Source: Paenibacillus sp. NFR01
GTDB taxonomy: Bacteria > Bacillota > Bacilli > Paenibacillales > Paenibacillaceae
Assembly: GCF_900111565.1 (NCBI RefSeq)
Contig: NZ_FOIK01000002.1
Coordinates: 372,001 to 436,000 of the forward strand
DNA: 64,000 nt
Direction: 5' to 3'
Position numbers and translations under genes: made by a program. The notes below the pieces were generated by a model. The model was not told the origin of the DNA. It did no database searches and saw nothing but the letters and a program-made list of their open reading frames with translations. Positions 25,160 through 35,900 of the stretch are shown here, one piece after another; positions within the stretch are counted from its first letter, which is position 1; every line of letters starts with the position of its first letter.

Positions 25160-26515
25160 TTATTCGGAAAGTCTTGCTTCCAGTTCCGCTTTCTCCTTCT
25201 CGTAACCCGGTTTGCCGAGCAGCGCGAACATGTTTTTCTTGTAAGCTTCTACGCCCGGTTGGTCAAACGGATTCACGCCCAGCAGATAGCCGCTGATGCC
25301 GCATGCTTTTTCAAAGAAATAAACCATATAGCCGAAGGTGTAAGGCGTTTGGTCCGGAATCGTCACGACCAGGTTCGGTACTTGGCCGTCGGTATGCGCC
25401 AGCAGCGTGCCTTGGAACGCTTTTTTGTTGACAAAGTCGACCGTTTGTCCAGCCAGGAAGTTCAGGCCGTCCAGATCGTCCGGATCGCTCTCCAGCGTAA
25501 TGTGATGGCGAACTTCTTCCACTTGGATTACCGTTTCAAAAATGTTGCGGTTGCCCTCCTGGATGAATTGGCCCATCGAGTGCAGGTCGGTGGAGAAGTC
25601 GACGGAAGACGGGTAAATGCCCTTGAAGTCTTTGCCTTCGCTCTCGCCGAACAGCTGCTTCCACCATTCGGAGACAAAATGCAGGGAAGGCTCGTAGTTT
25701 ACGAGGATTTCCGTTGTTTTGCCTTTACGGTAGAGCGCGTTGCGCACGGCTGCGTATTGATAGCTTTGGTTCGTAGCCACGTCCGGATTGTTGAACTCGT
25801 CCGCTGCGGCTGCGGCGCCTTGCATCATTTCTTCGATGTTGATACCGGCAACGGCGATCGGCAGCAGGCCTACCGGAGTCAGTACGGAGTAGCGTCCGCC
25901 CACATCGTCCGGAATGATGAAGGATTCGTAGCCTTCTTCGGTTGCAAGCTTCTTGAGCGCGCCTTTTGCTTTATCCGTAGTCGCGTAAATGCGTTTGCGG
26001 GCTTCTTCTTTGCCGTATTTCTTCTCCAGTGCGGCGCGGAAAATACGGAAGGCGATGGCCGGCTCGGTCGTTGTGCCGGATTTGGAAATAACGTTCACGG
26101 AGAAGTCTTTGCCTTCCACCAGGTCGAGCAGATGCGTGATGTATGTAGAGCTGATGTTGTTGCCGGCAAAATAAATTTCCGGAAGCTTGCGTTGATCTTT
26201 GGACAGGTTGTTATAGAAAGAGTGGCTGAGCGCTTCGATCGCAGCGCGGGCGCCGAGGTAAGATCCGCCGATCCCGATCACGATCAGGACATCGGAATCG
26301 CTTTGGATTTTCTTGGCCGCTTGCTGAATGCGCGCGAACTCTTCTTTGTCGTAAGCGGTAGGCAGATCAATCCAACCCAGGAAATCGGAGCCTGTGCCGG
26401 TTCCGTTATGGAGCTGCTCATGTGCGAGCTTCACGGCAGGGGCAAAATAGTCAATTTCATGCTGGTTAAAGAAAGAAAGCGCCTTGGTGTAATCAAATTT
26501 TATTTTCTTGGACAT
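25160..26515 (-). CDS. pgi: Glucose-6-phosphate isomerase
   Basis: 451 residues, the bacterial Firmicute-type length. Interconverts glucose-6-P and fructose-6-[13 protein letters not shown] near 81, [15 protein letters not shown] near 143 and [17 protein letters not shown] near 203 are phosphosugar-binding motifs. The catalytic Glu lies in [11 protein letters not shown] near 300 and the Lys in the C-terminal [12 protein letters not shown]. It has AGGAGG about 12 bases before the ATG. Monocistronic or with yigZ-tetR. Confidence 0.97.
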   Translation of the reverse strand: MSKKIKFDYTKALSFFNQHEIDYFAPAVKLAHEQLHNGTGTGSDFLGWIDLPTAYDKEEFARIQQAAKKIQSDSDVLIVIGIGGSYLGARAAIEALSHSFYNNLSKDQRKLPEIYFAGNNISSTYITHLLDLVEGKDFSVNVISKSGTTTEPAIAFRIFRAALEKKYGKEEARKRIYATTDKAKGALKKLATEEGYESFIIPDDVGGRYSVLTPVGLLPIAVAGINIEEMMQGAAAAADEFNNPDVATNQSYQYAAVRNALYRKGKTTEILVNYEPSLHFVSEWWKQLFGESEGKDFKGIYPSSVDFSTDLHSMGQFIQEGNRNIFETVIQVEEVRHHITLESDPDDLDGLNFLAGQTVDFVNKKAFQGTLLAHTDGQVPNLVVTIPDQTPYTFGYMVYFFEKACGISGYLLGVNPFDQPGVEAYKKNMFALLGKPGYEKEKAELEARLSE

Positions 26516-26767
26516 CGGTAATGGTAACCTCCTGTTTTTTCTCTAAGGAATTTAACACCGTTGGTTAGAACTTTATATAAGGATACTTTAATTTGCCTTG
26601 ACTGGCAAGGTCTTAGGGCACAACGAACGCCTATCTGCAAGTCATTTTTGCAAGTTTCATGGAAGCGCTGCCGTTCAAACTGCAAAGCCGGCGCTGTGGA
26701 ACATGTCCGGATGCCGTGATAAGATGAATAAAAGAATCCTATTTCAAAGAACGAAGGTGGCCTTGCA

Positions 26768-27673
26768 ATGACACAAATCGGTTTTATCGGACTCGGAACA
26801 ATGGGGGCGCCCATGGCCCTGAACCTGCTGCGCGCAGGGTATAACGTTACGGTATACAACCGTACCGCGGAAAAATGCGAACCGCTGAAAGCGGAAGGCG
26901 CACAGGTTGCCGCCACGCCGCTTGGCGCTGCGGAAGGCAAGGACGTTATTATCACCATGATCAGCAACGACGATTCCATCCGCGAGGTATTCTACGGGGA
27001 TAACGGCATTCTCGACGCCTTAAAGCCGGGCGCCGTTGTTATCGACTCCAGCACGATTTCTCCGGGACTGGTTCACGAAGTCGCAGCCGCGGTTGAAGCC
27101 AAGAGCGGCAAATTCCTCGACGCGCCGGTCACCGGCAGCAAGCCGGCAGCCATTGACGGCACGCTCGTCTTCATGGTCGGCGGCGACGCCGAAGTGATCG
27201 AATCCGTCCGCGGCCTCTTCGACACGATGGGACGCTTGCTGCTGCATATGGGCGCCAACGGCAGCGGCGCTGCCGCCAAGCTGGCGCATAACGCCATGGT
27301 CGGCATCCACAATGCCGCGCTGGCGGAAGGCTTCTCCATCGCCGTTAAATCCGGCGTGCCGGCCGACAAGTTCCTGCAGCTCGTGCAGAACGGTTCCGCA
27401 GGCAGCAAGCAGGCCGAGCTGAAAAGCCGCAAGATCATCGACGGCGACTTCAGCAACCAGTTCTCGCTGGCGCTGATGCTCAAGGACTTGAAGCTTGCCA
27501 CCTCGCTCAGCGATGCCACGGGCGTTCCGACGCCGATGCTTGGCGTAGCCAAAAGCTTGTTCCAGGCCGGCTATAACCACGGCTTCGGAGACGAGGATCT
27601 GTCCGCGGTCGTCAAATGCTACGAGGACTGGATCGGGCAAAAGATGGGCGATAAGCGGGACGCTCAGGAATAG
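26768..27673 (+). CDS. NAD(P)-dependent beta-hydroxyacid dehydrogenase
   Basis: 301 residues. The N-terminal Rossmann motif GFIGLGTMGAPMALNLL (residues 4-20) is followed by YNRTAEK. DAPVTGSKPAAIDGTL near 119 is the substrate-binding signature and the catalytic Lys lies in AAKLAHNAM near 168. This places it in the 3-hydroxyisobutyrate dehydrogenase / tartronate semialdehyde reductase / succinic semialdehyde reductase group; which one cannot be told. Single gene with its own strong terminator. Confidence 0.92.
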   Translation: MTQIGFIGLGTMGAPMALNLLRAGYNVTVYNRTAEKCEPLKAEGAQVAATPLGAAEGKDVIITMISNDDSIREVFYGDNGILDALKPGAVVIDSSTISPGLVHEVAAAVEAKSGKFLDAPVTGSKPAAIDGTLVFMVGGDAEVIESVRGLFDTMGRLLLHMGANGSGAAAKLAHNAMVGIHNAALAEGFSIAVKSGVPADKFLQLVQNGSAGSKQAELKSRKIIDGDFSNQFSLALMLKDLKLATSLSDATGVPTPMLGVAKSLFQAGYNHGFGDEDLSAVVKCYEDWIGQKMGDKRDAQE

Positions 27674-27692
27674 TCCCGTCCAAGGAACGACA

Positions 27693-27734
27693 AACCGTCC
27701 CTGCAGCTGCTTATGCTGCAGGGACGGTTTTTTT
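27693..27734 (+). terminator. Terminator of the hydroxyacid dehydrogenase gene
   Basis: AACCGTCCCTGCAGC pairs with GCTGCAGGGACGGTT around a TTAT loop and is followed by seven T. Confidence 0.93.
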
Positions 27735-27863
27735 ATAGAATGCTGAACCCGTTGCTCAGCACAATCCGCTTCACTCCGCCGTCCGGTTTAACCTTTCGCG
27801 GACCGGCACTCCGTTGGCAACACGCAAATATACGCATACCTGGGTCACTCACTGACCCGAAAG

Positions 27864-27897
27864 CCAAAAAAAGCCCCGCCGATTGGCGGGGCTTTTT
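27864..27897. terminator. Terminator of tkt-ppnP
   Basis: AAGCCCCGCC pairs with GGCGGGGCTT around GATT. It is flanked by A-rich sequence on the left (T-run for the minus strand) and five T on the right, so it may act in both directions. Confidence 0.9.
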
Positions 27898-27917
27898 CCG
27901 ATCAAACCTTTACTAGC

Positions 27918-28235
27918 TTAAATTACCGGGTAAGAGCAGCAATAATCAGTTAAGGTGAAGACTTCCAGCGCAAATTTGGAATTGCCGGGAACGTGGAACG
28001 TATCTTTTCCGTTGATATCCTTCCATACTTCCGTTCCGGGAAGCAGCACTTTGAGTTCGCCGGACAAAATCTCCATCGTTTCAGGGCCGTCGGTACCGAA
28101 TTCGTAGACTCCGGGCAGCATGATCCCGAGCGTTACTTTAGTGCCGTCCTCCAAAAATACGGTACGGCTGGTTACTTTGCCGTCGTAATAAATATTGGCT
28201 TCCTTCTGAACTGTCGCGTTGGTGAACTGACTCAT
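27918..28235 (-). CDS. ppnP: Pyrimidine/purine nucleoside phosphorylase PpnP
   Basis: 105 residues, a single cupin of the DUF1255/YaiE family that phosphorolyses nucleosides to base and ribose-1-P. YYDGKVTSRTVFLEDG near residue 17, GIMLPGVYEFGTDGPE and the MEILSGELKVLLPG cupin core identify it. It begins 34 bases after tkt stops, so ribose-1-P salvage and the pentose-phosphate enzyme are probably coexpressed. Confidence 0.92.
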   Translation of the reverse strand: MSQFTNATVQKEANIYYDGKVTSRTVFLEDGTKVTLGIMLPGVYEFGTDGPETMEILSGELKVLLPGTEVWKDINGKDTFHVPGNSKFALEVFTLTDYCCSYPVI

Positions 28236-28269
28236 TGCTATTTCTCCCCTTTGTCCTAGATTGGGTCTA

Positions 28270-30318
28270 TTATAGCAGGGCTTTTACGCGGCTGACTACA
28301 TTTTCAACCGTAAAGCCGTATTCGCGAATGACGGTGTCCCCAGGTGCGGAAGCGCCGAAAGTCGTGATGCCGAGAATGTCGCCTTGGTCGCCGGTGTAAC
28401 GTTCCCAGCCGAAGGTTTGCGCCATTTCGATCGCCAAACGTGCTTTCACATCCGGCAGGATAACGGAATCGCGGTACGCTTTGTCTTGTTTTTCAAACAG
28501 ATCCCAGCTTGGCAGGCTGATAACGCGAACATCGATGCCTTCTTCAGCCAGCGCCGCTTGGGCTTTCACAGCCAGTTGCACTTCCGAGCCAGTAGCGATC
28601 AGTTGGGCTTGCGGCTTGCTTTTGGCTTCGGATACGACGTAACCGCCGCGTTTCACGTTCTCGCGCACGCCTTCCACGGTTCCGGCCAGGATCGGCAGGT
28701 TTTGGCGGGTCAGCACGAGCGCTACCGGATTCGCTTTATTTTCCATAGCATAGGCCCAGGCTGCGGAAGTTTCGTTGGCGTCTGCCGGACGGATCACGGT
28801 AAGGCCCGGAATGATGCGCAGGGATGCCAGTTGCTCGATCGGTTCGTGGGTAGGGCCGTCTTCGCCGACAGCGATACTGTCATGCGTCAGCACGTAAGTC
28901 ACCGGCAGTTTCATGATCGATGCCAGACGGACAGCCGGACGCAGGTAGTCGGTGAATACGAAGAAGGTACCGCCGAATACTTTCAGACCGCTGTGCAGGG
29001 CAATCCCGTTCATCGCTGCAGCCATGCCGAATTCGCGTACGCCGAAGTAAATGTTGCGGCCGGCGTAAGATTCGGATGTGAATTGGTCCAGACCGTTCAG
29101 ATGCGTCATCGTCGAGCTTTCCAGGTCGGCAGAGCCGCCCACGAGCTGAGGAACGCCCGCAGTCAGACCGTTCAGGGCGTTGCCGGAAGCTACGCGCGTC
29201 GAAACGGCTTTGTCTTCGGCAGTGAAGAATGGAAGCTTCGCATCCCAGCCCTCAGGCAGGTTGCCGCTGATCGCGGTTTCGAACTGCGCCGCCAGCTCCG
29301 GATAGGCCTTTTTGTACTCGGCAAACTTCTCGTCCCAAGCTTTGTTGGCGGCAATGCCGCTTGCTTTCACTTCGGCAAAACGGGCACGCACTTCGTCCGG
29401 TACGTAGAAATCTTCTTCGTATACCCATTTGTAGAAATCTTTGGTCAGCTTGGCTTCTTCTTTGCCGAGCGGGGAACCGTGCGTACCGCCATGGCCGCCT
29501 TTACCTTGTTTGTTCGGGCTGCCGTAGCCGATGACGGTTTTCACTTCGATCAGAGTCGGTTTGCTGCTTTCGGCTTGCGCTTCGGCAATCGCTTTTTCAA
29601 GGGCCGGAAGATCATTGCCGTCTTCTACGCGCAGCACTTGCCAGCCGTAAGCCTCGAAACGTTTGGCTACATTTTCAGAGAACGCCAGGTTCAGCTTGCC
29701 GTCCAGGGAGATATCGTTGGAATCGTACAATACAACCAGTTTGCCCAGCTTCAGGTGGCCGGCCAGGGAAGCGGATTCCGAAGAGATGCCTTCCATGAGG
29801 TCGCCGTCGCCGCAAATGGCGTAAGTGTAGTGGTTGATAACGTCGTAGTTGTCTTTATTGTAGGTTGCGGACAATTGCGCTTCCGCCATTGCCATACCTA
29901 CAGCCATGCCAATCCCTTGGCCGAGCGGGCCGGTAGTGGCGTCAACGCCTGCCGTATGACCGAATTCCGGGTGGCCTGGAGTCAAGCTGCCCCATTGGCG
30001 GAATTGCTTCAGCTCTTCCATCGGCAGATCGTAGCCGCTCAGGTGCAGCAAGCTGTACAGCAGCATGGAGCCATGGCCGGCGGACAGGACGAAGCGGTCG
30101 CGGTTTACCCAAGTCGGATGATCCGGATTATGCACCATCGTTTTAGCAAACAGCTGGTAGCCCATCGGCGCGGAGCCCATCGGCATGCCCGGATGGCCGG
30201 AGTTTGCTTTTTCAATTGCATCAATCGCCAGCGTGCGGATCGTGGTAATCGCCAGATTATCGACCGTGGAGTTTTCCTCTTTTTGAATCGCTTGTTCTTT
30301 CGCTTGTTGCTCGGTCAT
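28270..30318 (-). CDS. tkt: Transketolase
   Basis: 682 residues, full length. Thiamine-diphosphate enzyme of the pentose phosphate pathway. [15 protein letters not shown] near residue 40, [13 protein letters not shown] near 80, the ThDP motif [12 protein letters not shown] near 170 and its closing [16 protein letters not shown] near 485 (pyrimidine domain) and a C-terminal domain from about 550 are present. A 15-residue charged N-terminal extension precedes the conserved [17 protein letters not shown] lies before the ATG. Confidence 0.97.
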   Translation of the reverse strand: MTEQQAKEQAIQKEENSTVDNLAITTIRTLAIDAIEKANSGHPGMPMGSAPMGYQLFAKTMVHNPDHPTWVNRDRFVLSAGHGSMLLYSLLHLSGYDLPMEELKQFRQWGSLTPGHPEFGHTAGVDATTGPLGQGIGMAVGMAMAEAQLSATYNKDNYDVINHYTYAICGDGDLMEGISSESASLAGHLKLGKLVVLYDSNDISLDGKLNLAFSENVAKRFEAYGWQVLRVEDGNDLPALEKAIAEAQAESSKPTLIEVKTVIGYGSPNKQGKGGHGGTHGSPLGKEEAKLTKDFYKWVYEEDFYVPDEVRARFAEVKASGIAANKAWDEKFAEYKKAYPELAAQFETAISGNLPEGWDAKLPFFTAEDKAVSTRVASGNALNGLTAGVPQLVGGSADLESSTMTHLNGLDQFTSESYAGRNIYFGVREFGMAAAMNGIALHSGLKVFGGTFFVFTDYLRPAVRLASIMKLPVTYVLTHDSIAVGEDGPTHEPIEQLASLRIIPGLTVIRPADANETSAAWAYAMENKANPVALVLTRQNLPILAGTVEGVRENVKRGGYVVSEAKSKPQAQLIATGSEVQLAVKAQAALAEEGIDVRVISLPSWDLFEKQDKAYRDSVILPDVKARLAIEMAQTFGWERYTGDQGDILGITTFGASAPGDTVIREYGFTVENVVSRVKALL

Positions 30319-30583
30319 TAAAATAATCCTCCTCTAAAATCAAGAATGTCATTTTGACTATTATTGTATCACTAAAGTGAAAGCTTTTCCAAGTGTTTAT
30401 TTTTGCGCATGGCAAAGCTGTCTCTGCCACCCTCCCGGTTCGGCGTCCAGCCCGTACTTAGCCTTAGGTCCAGTAACGCGGCAAGACTTTGGTTCGTTTT
30501 GGAAAAACGCCCAATCCCGTACACTGAAACTGGCACGAATGAACGCGTGCACTTCAATATCTTGGCAGAAAGGGCCGCGAAAT

Positions 30584-31213
30584 ATGAGCATTCATAAAAA
30601 TATCTATATTGTCCTCACCGCTAACGAAACCCTCTTCAGCACCGTGATCGGCTGGTTTACCCGGGCGCAGCTGAACCATGCTTCGCTCGCCTTTGACGGA
30701 CAGCTTCGTGAAGTATACAGCTTTGGCCGTAAAAAAGCGCATAACCCCTTTATCGGCGGGCTCATCCGCGAGAATTTCCGCGATTCCTTTTACCGGGACA
30801 GCGAATGCGCCATTTTTCAAATAAAAGTAACCTCGGAGGAGTACGACCGGATGTACAGCCTCGTACAGTCCATGATGTCGGAACAGGAACGGTATAAATA
30901 TCATTTGCTCGGTCTGCTCGGCGTACTGCTGAACGTCCGGATGGAACGGGAAGACGCCTACTTCTGCTCCCAATTTGTCGCTTCGGTGCTGGAGCAGGGC
31001 GAATGCTCGCCTGTCGCCAAGCCGGCATGTTTTGTGCGGCCGGATGATTTCTCCGCGGCGCTGCTGACGCGCCGAATTTACAAAGGCAAGCTGGTCCCTT
31101 TTGTACGCAATGCCCAGGGCAGCAGCTGGCGGGAGCCGGAAGAGCGGCGGTATGCACTGCTTCCGTCATTCAGGCAGCTCCCTTTAACGCAAAAAAGGGT
31201 CAAAGGCATGTGA
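30584..31213 (+). CDS. YiiX/C92-like permuted papain-fold hydrolase
   Basis: 209 residues, no signal peptide. NHASLAFD near residue 29 and AYFCSQFVASVLEQG near 126 supply the His and Cys expected of circularly permuted NlpC/P60 (YiiX/YebB) enzymes, here with Cys after His as in that class. Such proteins hydrolyse amide or ester bonds in lipids or peptides; the substrate is not known. The frame is open far upstream, but GAAAGGG places the start at ATG 30584. The C-terminal 50 residues are basic and unique. Confidence 0.7.
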   Translation: MSIHKNIYIVLTANETLFSTVIGWFTRAQLNHASLAFDGQLREVYSFGRKKAHNPFIGGLIRENFRDSFYRDSECAIFQIKVTSEEYDRMYSLVQSMMSEQERYKYHLLGLLGVLLNVRMEREDAYFCSQFVASVLEQGECSPVAKPACFVRPDDFSAALLTRRIYKGKLVPFVRNAQGSSWREPEERRYALLPSFRQLPLTQKRVKGM

Positions 31214-31273
31214 AGGTCTTCCCCTCATTCCCTTACCCGTTTTTGGCAACGAAGTTACCGGTTATGGTTTGAT

Positions 31274-32140
31274 TTATTGAACTAAATCATCTATAGGGAT
31301 TTGCTCGCCCTTTATCATTTTAATGGAATTGATCTTCCACGTTTTCCCTTCTACTTTTGTTAATTGAACGCTCATGGTGTCCTTAAGTTTAGCCGCAATA
31401 TACGGCTTTCCACTGACATTATTTACTTCGATAACCTCATGGATCAGAACAATTATTGCAACGGCGCTGTTTCCGGTGATTTGGATCTCGCCAAAACTCT
31501 CAATATAATCGTTATCGTCGTAGGTTTCAAAATATTTATTCAAAAATTCAACGCTCTCCACTGGCTTTACAAATGTGCTTCGTAAACCCACTGCATCCTT
31601 TTTGGCGTAATAATCCGACCTTAATTGGATGATTTTTTTAATTTCATCCTCATCTTTGGCGATTTGCTCTGCGGTTTGTTCTGCCGTTTGAACAATACTC
31701 ACAGAAGCTGCTTGCTTTTGGTTGATAGTTACGGAGTTGGTTTTCGGGTTCCACGCAGCTGTTGAATCAAATGCTTCAGCCACAAATTTCAAGGGGATAT
31801 AGGTCGTTCCTTTAATGACTTGTGGAGCCGTATTTAAAGCGACTACTTTTCCGTTCAGTTGGGCCGACTTCGAGCCGATGGTTAAAACAATGGTCGTGCT
31901 TCCCTTCGTGGCCTTAAGCTGCTGCTTGACCTGGCTCCATTCTACGGTTGCGCCCAGGGATTTAAAGATTGTTTTGGATGGCACGATAACACTTCCGTTA
32001 ACTAAAAGTGCCGCGGCGGTACTCTTCAGTTCTGCCCCATCGATCATAATCTTAATCGGCGCCGATGCCGCATAACCCGCGACAGGTAAGCCGGCGGCGA
32101 CCATTGCAGCTACTGCAAATGTGGCCATTAATTTTTTCAT
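31274..32140 (-). CDS. Secreted copper-amine-oxidase-N (stalk) domain protein with NTF2-like C-terminus
   Basis: 288 residues. Signal peptide cleaved near AGYAASA. Residues about 25-145 form the stalk/copper-amine-oxidase N domain (VNGSVIVPSKTIFKSLGATVEWSQ, then GTTYIPLKFVAEAF). This is not an oxidase: no catalytic domain is present. The C-terminal about 120 residues look like an NTF2-type fold. The ATG at 32140 has GGAGGAA at good spacing. Its start lies 20 bases after the DsbA-like stop region, so both are probably cotranscribed. A protein with the same two-part plan flanks the other Tad cluster at 59566. Confidence 0.8.
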   Translation of the reverse strand: MKKLMATFAVAAMVAAGLPVAGYAASAPIKIMIDGAELKSTAAALLVNGSVIVPSKTIFKSLGATVEWSQVKQQLKATKGSTTIVLTIGSKSAQLNGKVVALNTAPQVIKGTTYIPLKFVAEAFDSTAAWNPKTNSVTINQKQAASVSIVQTAEQTAEQIAKDEDEIKKIIQLRSDYYAKKDAVGLRSTFVKPVESVEFLNKYFETYDDNDYIESFGEIQITGNSAVAIIVLIHEVIEVNNVSGKPYIAAKLKDTMSVQLTKVEGKTWKINSIKMIKGEQIPIDDLVQ

Positions 32141-32160
32141 GAATGAACGTTCCTCCCGAA

Positions 32161-32859
32161 TCACTTGTTATTGTTGATGCTGTCCTCGATCGCTTGGCTA
32201 AGCTTAGCATAATCAGAGCTGACCGCCTTCCCGTTGACCCTAAAGCTCGGCGTTCCATACACCCCGTTGGCGGAAGCAATTTTAAAATCCTCTTTGACAT
32301 CGATAAGGTGATCCCAGTTTTTCAGCCCTGCTTCAAATTTCTTGTAATCGATCCCCTCGATGTTCTCCTTCACAAATTCCAGCAAGAAAGATTCCGTAGC
32401 CCACTGTGTCTGCTCCTGTCCCTGATGGTCGTAAAGCTTCTGCTTGAACTGCCAGAACTTATCGGCTCCCTGTTCATACATCAGCTCTGCGGCCAGCGCC
32501 GCTTCGATTGAATCCGGCCCAAGGAACGGAAAGTTGACCGCAAAAAATTGCACGATACCAGTGTCTATGTATTTCTTTTTAAACTGGGCGCTATACTCCT
32601 GCTCCCATGCCTTGCAGGCCGGGCACTTGAAGTCCACAAACTCGATGACTTTCACCGGCGCATCAGGTTTGCCCAGCGATGGCTGCTTGTCCAGCTTAAA
32701 ATCCCCTACTTGGATGTCCAGCTTGCCTTTAGCGTCCATAAAGGTTGGAAAAGCCTCTGCTTGGTCCTTATCCCTGATCTGCTGGTAAAGCACGACTGAT
32801 TCAATTGCTACGATAACCAGCAGCGGAAACACCAGGAATATCCAAATTCTCTTCTTCAT
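32161..32859 (-). CDS. DsbA/BdbD-like membrane-anchored thiol-disulfide oxidoreductase
   Basis: 232 residues. An uncleaved N-terminal helix (about 5-25) anchors the protein outside the membrane. A thioredoxin-like domain with CPAC at about residues 80-83, an inserted helical subdomain and the cis-Pro loop GTPSF near 205 make it a DsbA-family oxidase. It follows the large secreted protein gene, which encodes at least seven Cys residues, so oxidative folding of that protein is a plausible role (inference). Confidence 0.88.
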   Translation of the reverse strand: MKKRIWIFLVFPLLVIVAIESVVLYQQIRDKDQAEAFPTFMDAKGKLDIQVGDFKLDKQPSLGKPDAPVKVIEFVDFKCPACKAWEQEYSAQFKKKYIDTGIVQFFAVNFPFLGPDSIEAALAAELMYEQGADKFWQFKQKLYDHQGQEQTQWATESFLLEFVKENIEGIDYKKFEAGLKNWDHLIDVKEDFKIASANGVYGTPSFRVNGKAVSSDYAKLSQAIEDSINNNK

Positions 32860-32921
32860 TCACTCTTTCCTCTCTAGTCAGATGCGACGGGGCACTCCGA
32901 TAAATACGATGCCTGACAAAG

Positions 32922-32969
32922 AAACGGTGGAGAAGAGACGAATCCATACAACCCTCCTGCCACCGTTTA
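32922..32969 (-). terminator. Hairpin between the giant surface protein and DsbA-like genes
   Basis: AAACGGTGG and CCACCGTTT form a 9-bp stem directly after the stop of the 1686-residue protein. The following TTTCTTTG is a modest U-tract on the minus strand. It may end or attenuate the cluster A transcript. Confidence 0.5.
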
Positions 32970-32971
32970 TC

Positions 32972-35900
32972 TTATTTCACTCGATGCGAACCCAAAATTG
33001 TATAAATGCTGTCTTTGATCAAAATGGTAACGGTATTTGTTTTTATGACGCCGTTGGAGTAAGTGACGGTAAAGATGAAAGTATAGCTGCCGTCGGCAAG
33101 ATCAACAAAGTTATCCCGCCACAAGCTGCCGTTCCAGATCAAAGGTTTGCTACCGGTGCCTGCCAAGGAAACCGTCAAATTAGTGTCCGTCATTCGAGCG
33201 GTTAACGTGTTTGCAACAACCGGCGAAGCTCCGGTGTTCGTTACATTGGCCGACAAAACGAATTCCTCGCCCGCCCAGAATGTATTGGCTGCTCTAGTTG
33301 CCGACGGATTAATGGAATTGTAATCGGCCCTGTGGCTGTCCCACAGTGCGTTATGCGTGACGGCGCCGGTGATGCTGAGCGGCAGAACTGTAAAGCTGCC
33401 CGTTACCAGCACTGGTGCCGCTTTACCGTCACTGATGCTCATCGTGACCGCATAAGTACCCGGTTTTGACGCAACCAGTGTAGGACCGCCTTGTGTCGTA
33501 TACGGGTAAGACCATGTAAACGTACGATTGAGTACGCTGGCGCCAGCCGGATCGGTTACGGTAAAGTTCACCGTCAGTGTATCATGCTCGTTATCGTTCA
33601 GATTGACCGGATCGATGTGAACCGTATCTCCCTCATATTTCGGCATGGACGGATTTGCGGCATCATATGTGTAGGTCTTTAAGCTTCCGCTTGGCGGCGT
33701 ATTGTGGGTCACTCGGATCGGAACGTTAACCGCTTCGTTTTTGCCGCTCGGGTTGGTTGCCGTGAACCGAACCGTATAATTTCCATCCGGAACGTTCGGC
33801 ACAGCAGCCATCCCGTAGCTCCAGATCTTCCCTTCCGAGTTGGACGAGGCGACCATCGTAAGTGTCTGCGCATAGGAAGTGCCATAGAAGGCGGTTGCCG
33901 TGACCTTGTTCGGATATTTGGTTGTGGTAGCTGTGAATGTGCTTGGATATCCCACCACAAGCTGCTTATTCGATTCCGGATCCACCGCCACCAGGTTGAT
34001 CGGCGTGAATACATTTACGGTGTGGTCGTTATACGCATAGGCTCCGCCCACTGAGCCATTGGCTTGGATGCGGAAGGTGTACGCTCCGTCCGCCATCGTA
34101 TCCGGAATGATCATACCGGCTACATCGCCCCAGGCAATGTCTGAGCCTGTTTTTGTCCCGGTGAAATATGGCACCGTCTTGCTGATCAGACCGCCACCCG
34201 GCGGCATCTGTAGCGACAAAGACAGGGAATACGGATACCTAGTCCATAATCCATAGGCCGTCAGCTTCTCGCTGGCCGGAATGCCGGTGACAATGGAGAA
34301 GGCCGGATCTTGCGCCTTTAGCTTGGATTTTAGCTGCGGCGGTGGCGTACTGGCCAATGTAAAGTCCATGATGAACGGAGCGGACCAGGCACCTTCCACG
34401 TCTTTGACCAGATACTCCAGATGATAGGTGCCCGCAGATAACCGGTCTGGAATCTTGTAATACGTTTCCCCGGAGAAGGCGAACTTGATCTTCCGGTCCA
34501 CAATTCCTTTATTCACCGGATCGCTGATGTTGTGGTCCAGGTCATACGATTGATCCACCCAGCTAGTGAGATACGTATTGGTGCCGGCATCGTATGTCCA
34601 GTCTAGATCCGCTTTCGCGATCGGCTTCCGGTGAACGATGACTATCGTTTCGGCGTTGTTAGAGTAATAGTCGTAGGCGGCCAGCTTCGGATCGGCGCTC
34701 GGTTTATCCTGAACTCGCCGCAAAATCCGGTATTCTCCGGTTTGCCCAAAGCTCGTCCGCAGCGTTTCCGTTCCACACTTTACTTCGTTAAACTCGTTTG
34801 CCGCAAAGGCCGCATGCCCCAAGGAATTATCAAAGTAATTCTCATTGTGGATGTACATCGTTTGCCGTTTGGCAATCGGATCGTTCTCCGGATCGGACTC
34901 ATCGGTCAGCAGCTTGAACTCCTGATTGACCAGCACCGTCTGCGTTGCTGTGGGCGGATTCAGGGTTGAAATATAGTCCACGACGCTTTGCATGATGTCT
35001 TCGGTCGACTGGCCCTTGTTCTCGATAAAATAATCGTAGCCCGTTTGCGTCTTGATGGACGGTTTACCGACCAAAATAATCTTCGCATCCGTCAATTCCT
35101 TCACTTTCGTGAAATCACCCAGCTCGTTTATCCAATCGTCCGAGACGTAAATCACGAATTTGTTCGATGTGGAGCGTACAAACGGATTGGCATACGGCTG
35201 CCGCACATCTTTGTAGATGTTGCCGGAATAAGTCCCGTAGTAGTTGCTGACCCACTGAATGTTTGGTACCCAGACCGTACGGTAAGTGGTATCAACCCAT
35301 GTTGTATGCTCTACAGCCACGGTATATGGTGATGAAGTCGAATTGGAGCAGCTTCCGGGATGGTTATAATAAACATTGTTACCGGCATAACCCTGACACC
35401 ATTGTTCATAGGTGACGGTAGTCTCATTATGACCAGGCACATCCACAACCGTTTGGTAAGAGCCAAAATCATTATAAGATCCATTGTCCATTACACTCTG
35501 CAGCTGCAGCGTCCCCGAGTAGCCTCCGGAAGAGTAAACATAGGTGCTTGATGGATACCCACCCGTATTTACTGTCGTTGCAGCCGGCTGTGAATAGGTA
35601 TACGTATGCATGTCCCACGTATTTACCGTTGGGTCCGCACCTTTGGTACGCATCTGATTGCTGATCGTTACCCCGTTTGAATTCAGGTAATTGATTTTAC
35701 TCTGCGCCAGGTTTTTATCCTCCAAAAAGAAAGCATCCACTGCTTGGCGTACCGTCGGAATATCCGTATAGATGTCCGAATACGGGATGTAGTTATCGAC
35801 CTCAAAATCAAAGTGTTGAGTGGTCGAACGTTTGTCTGCAGCTGTGATGAATTGCGGAATCGTTGCTTGTCCATAGTCTTCATTCACCGTCACCACAATA

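Noticed and set aside
25259..26521. 420-codon open frame on the strand opposite pgi
   Set aside because: Pure antisense of a conserved gene, no ribosome site, and composition unlike a protein.
27713..27916. 67-codon open frame between two terminators
   Set aside because: It starts inside a terminator hairpin and ends past another; no ribosome site.
28384..30321. 645-codon open frame opposite tkt
   Set aside because: Shadow frame produced by the codon bias of transketolase; no start signal or family resemblance.
31274..32140. Copper amine oxidase enzyme
   Set aside because: Only the N-terminal stalk domain is present; there is no topaquinone catalytic domain, so no oxidase activity is claimed.
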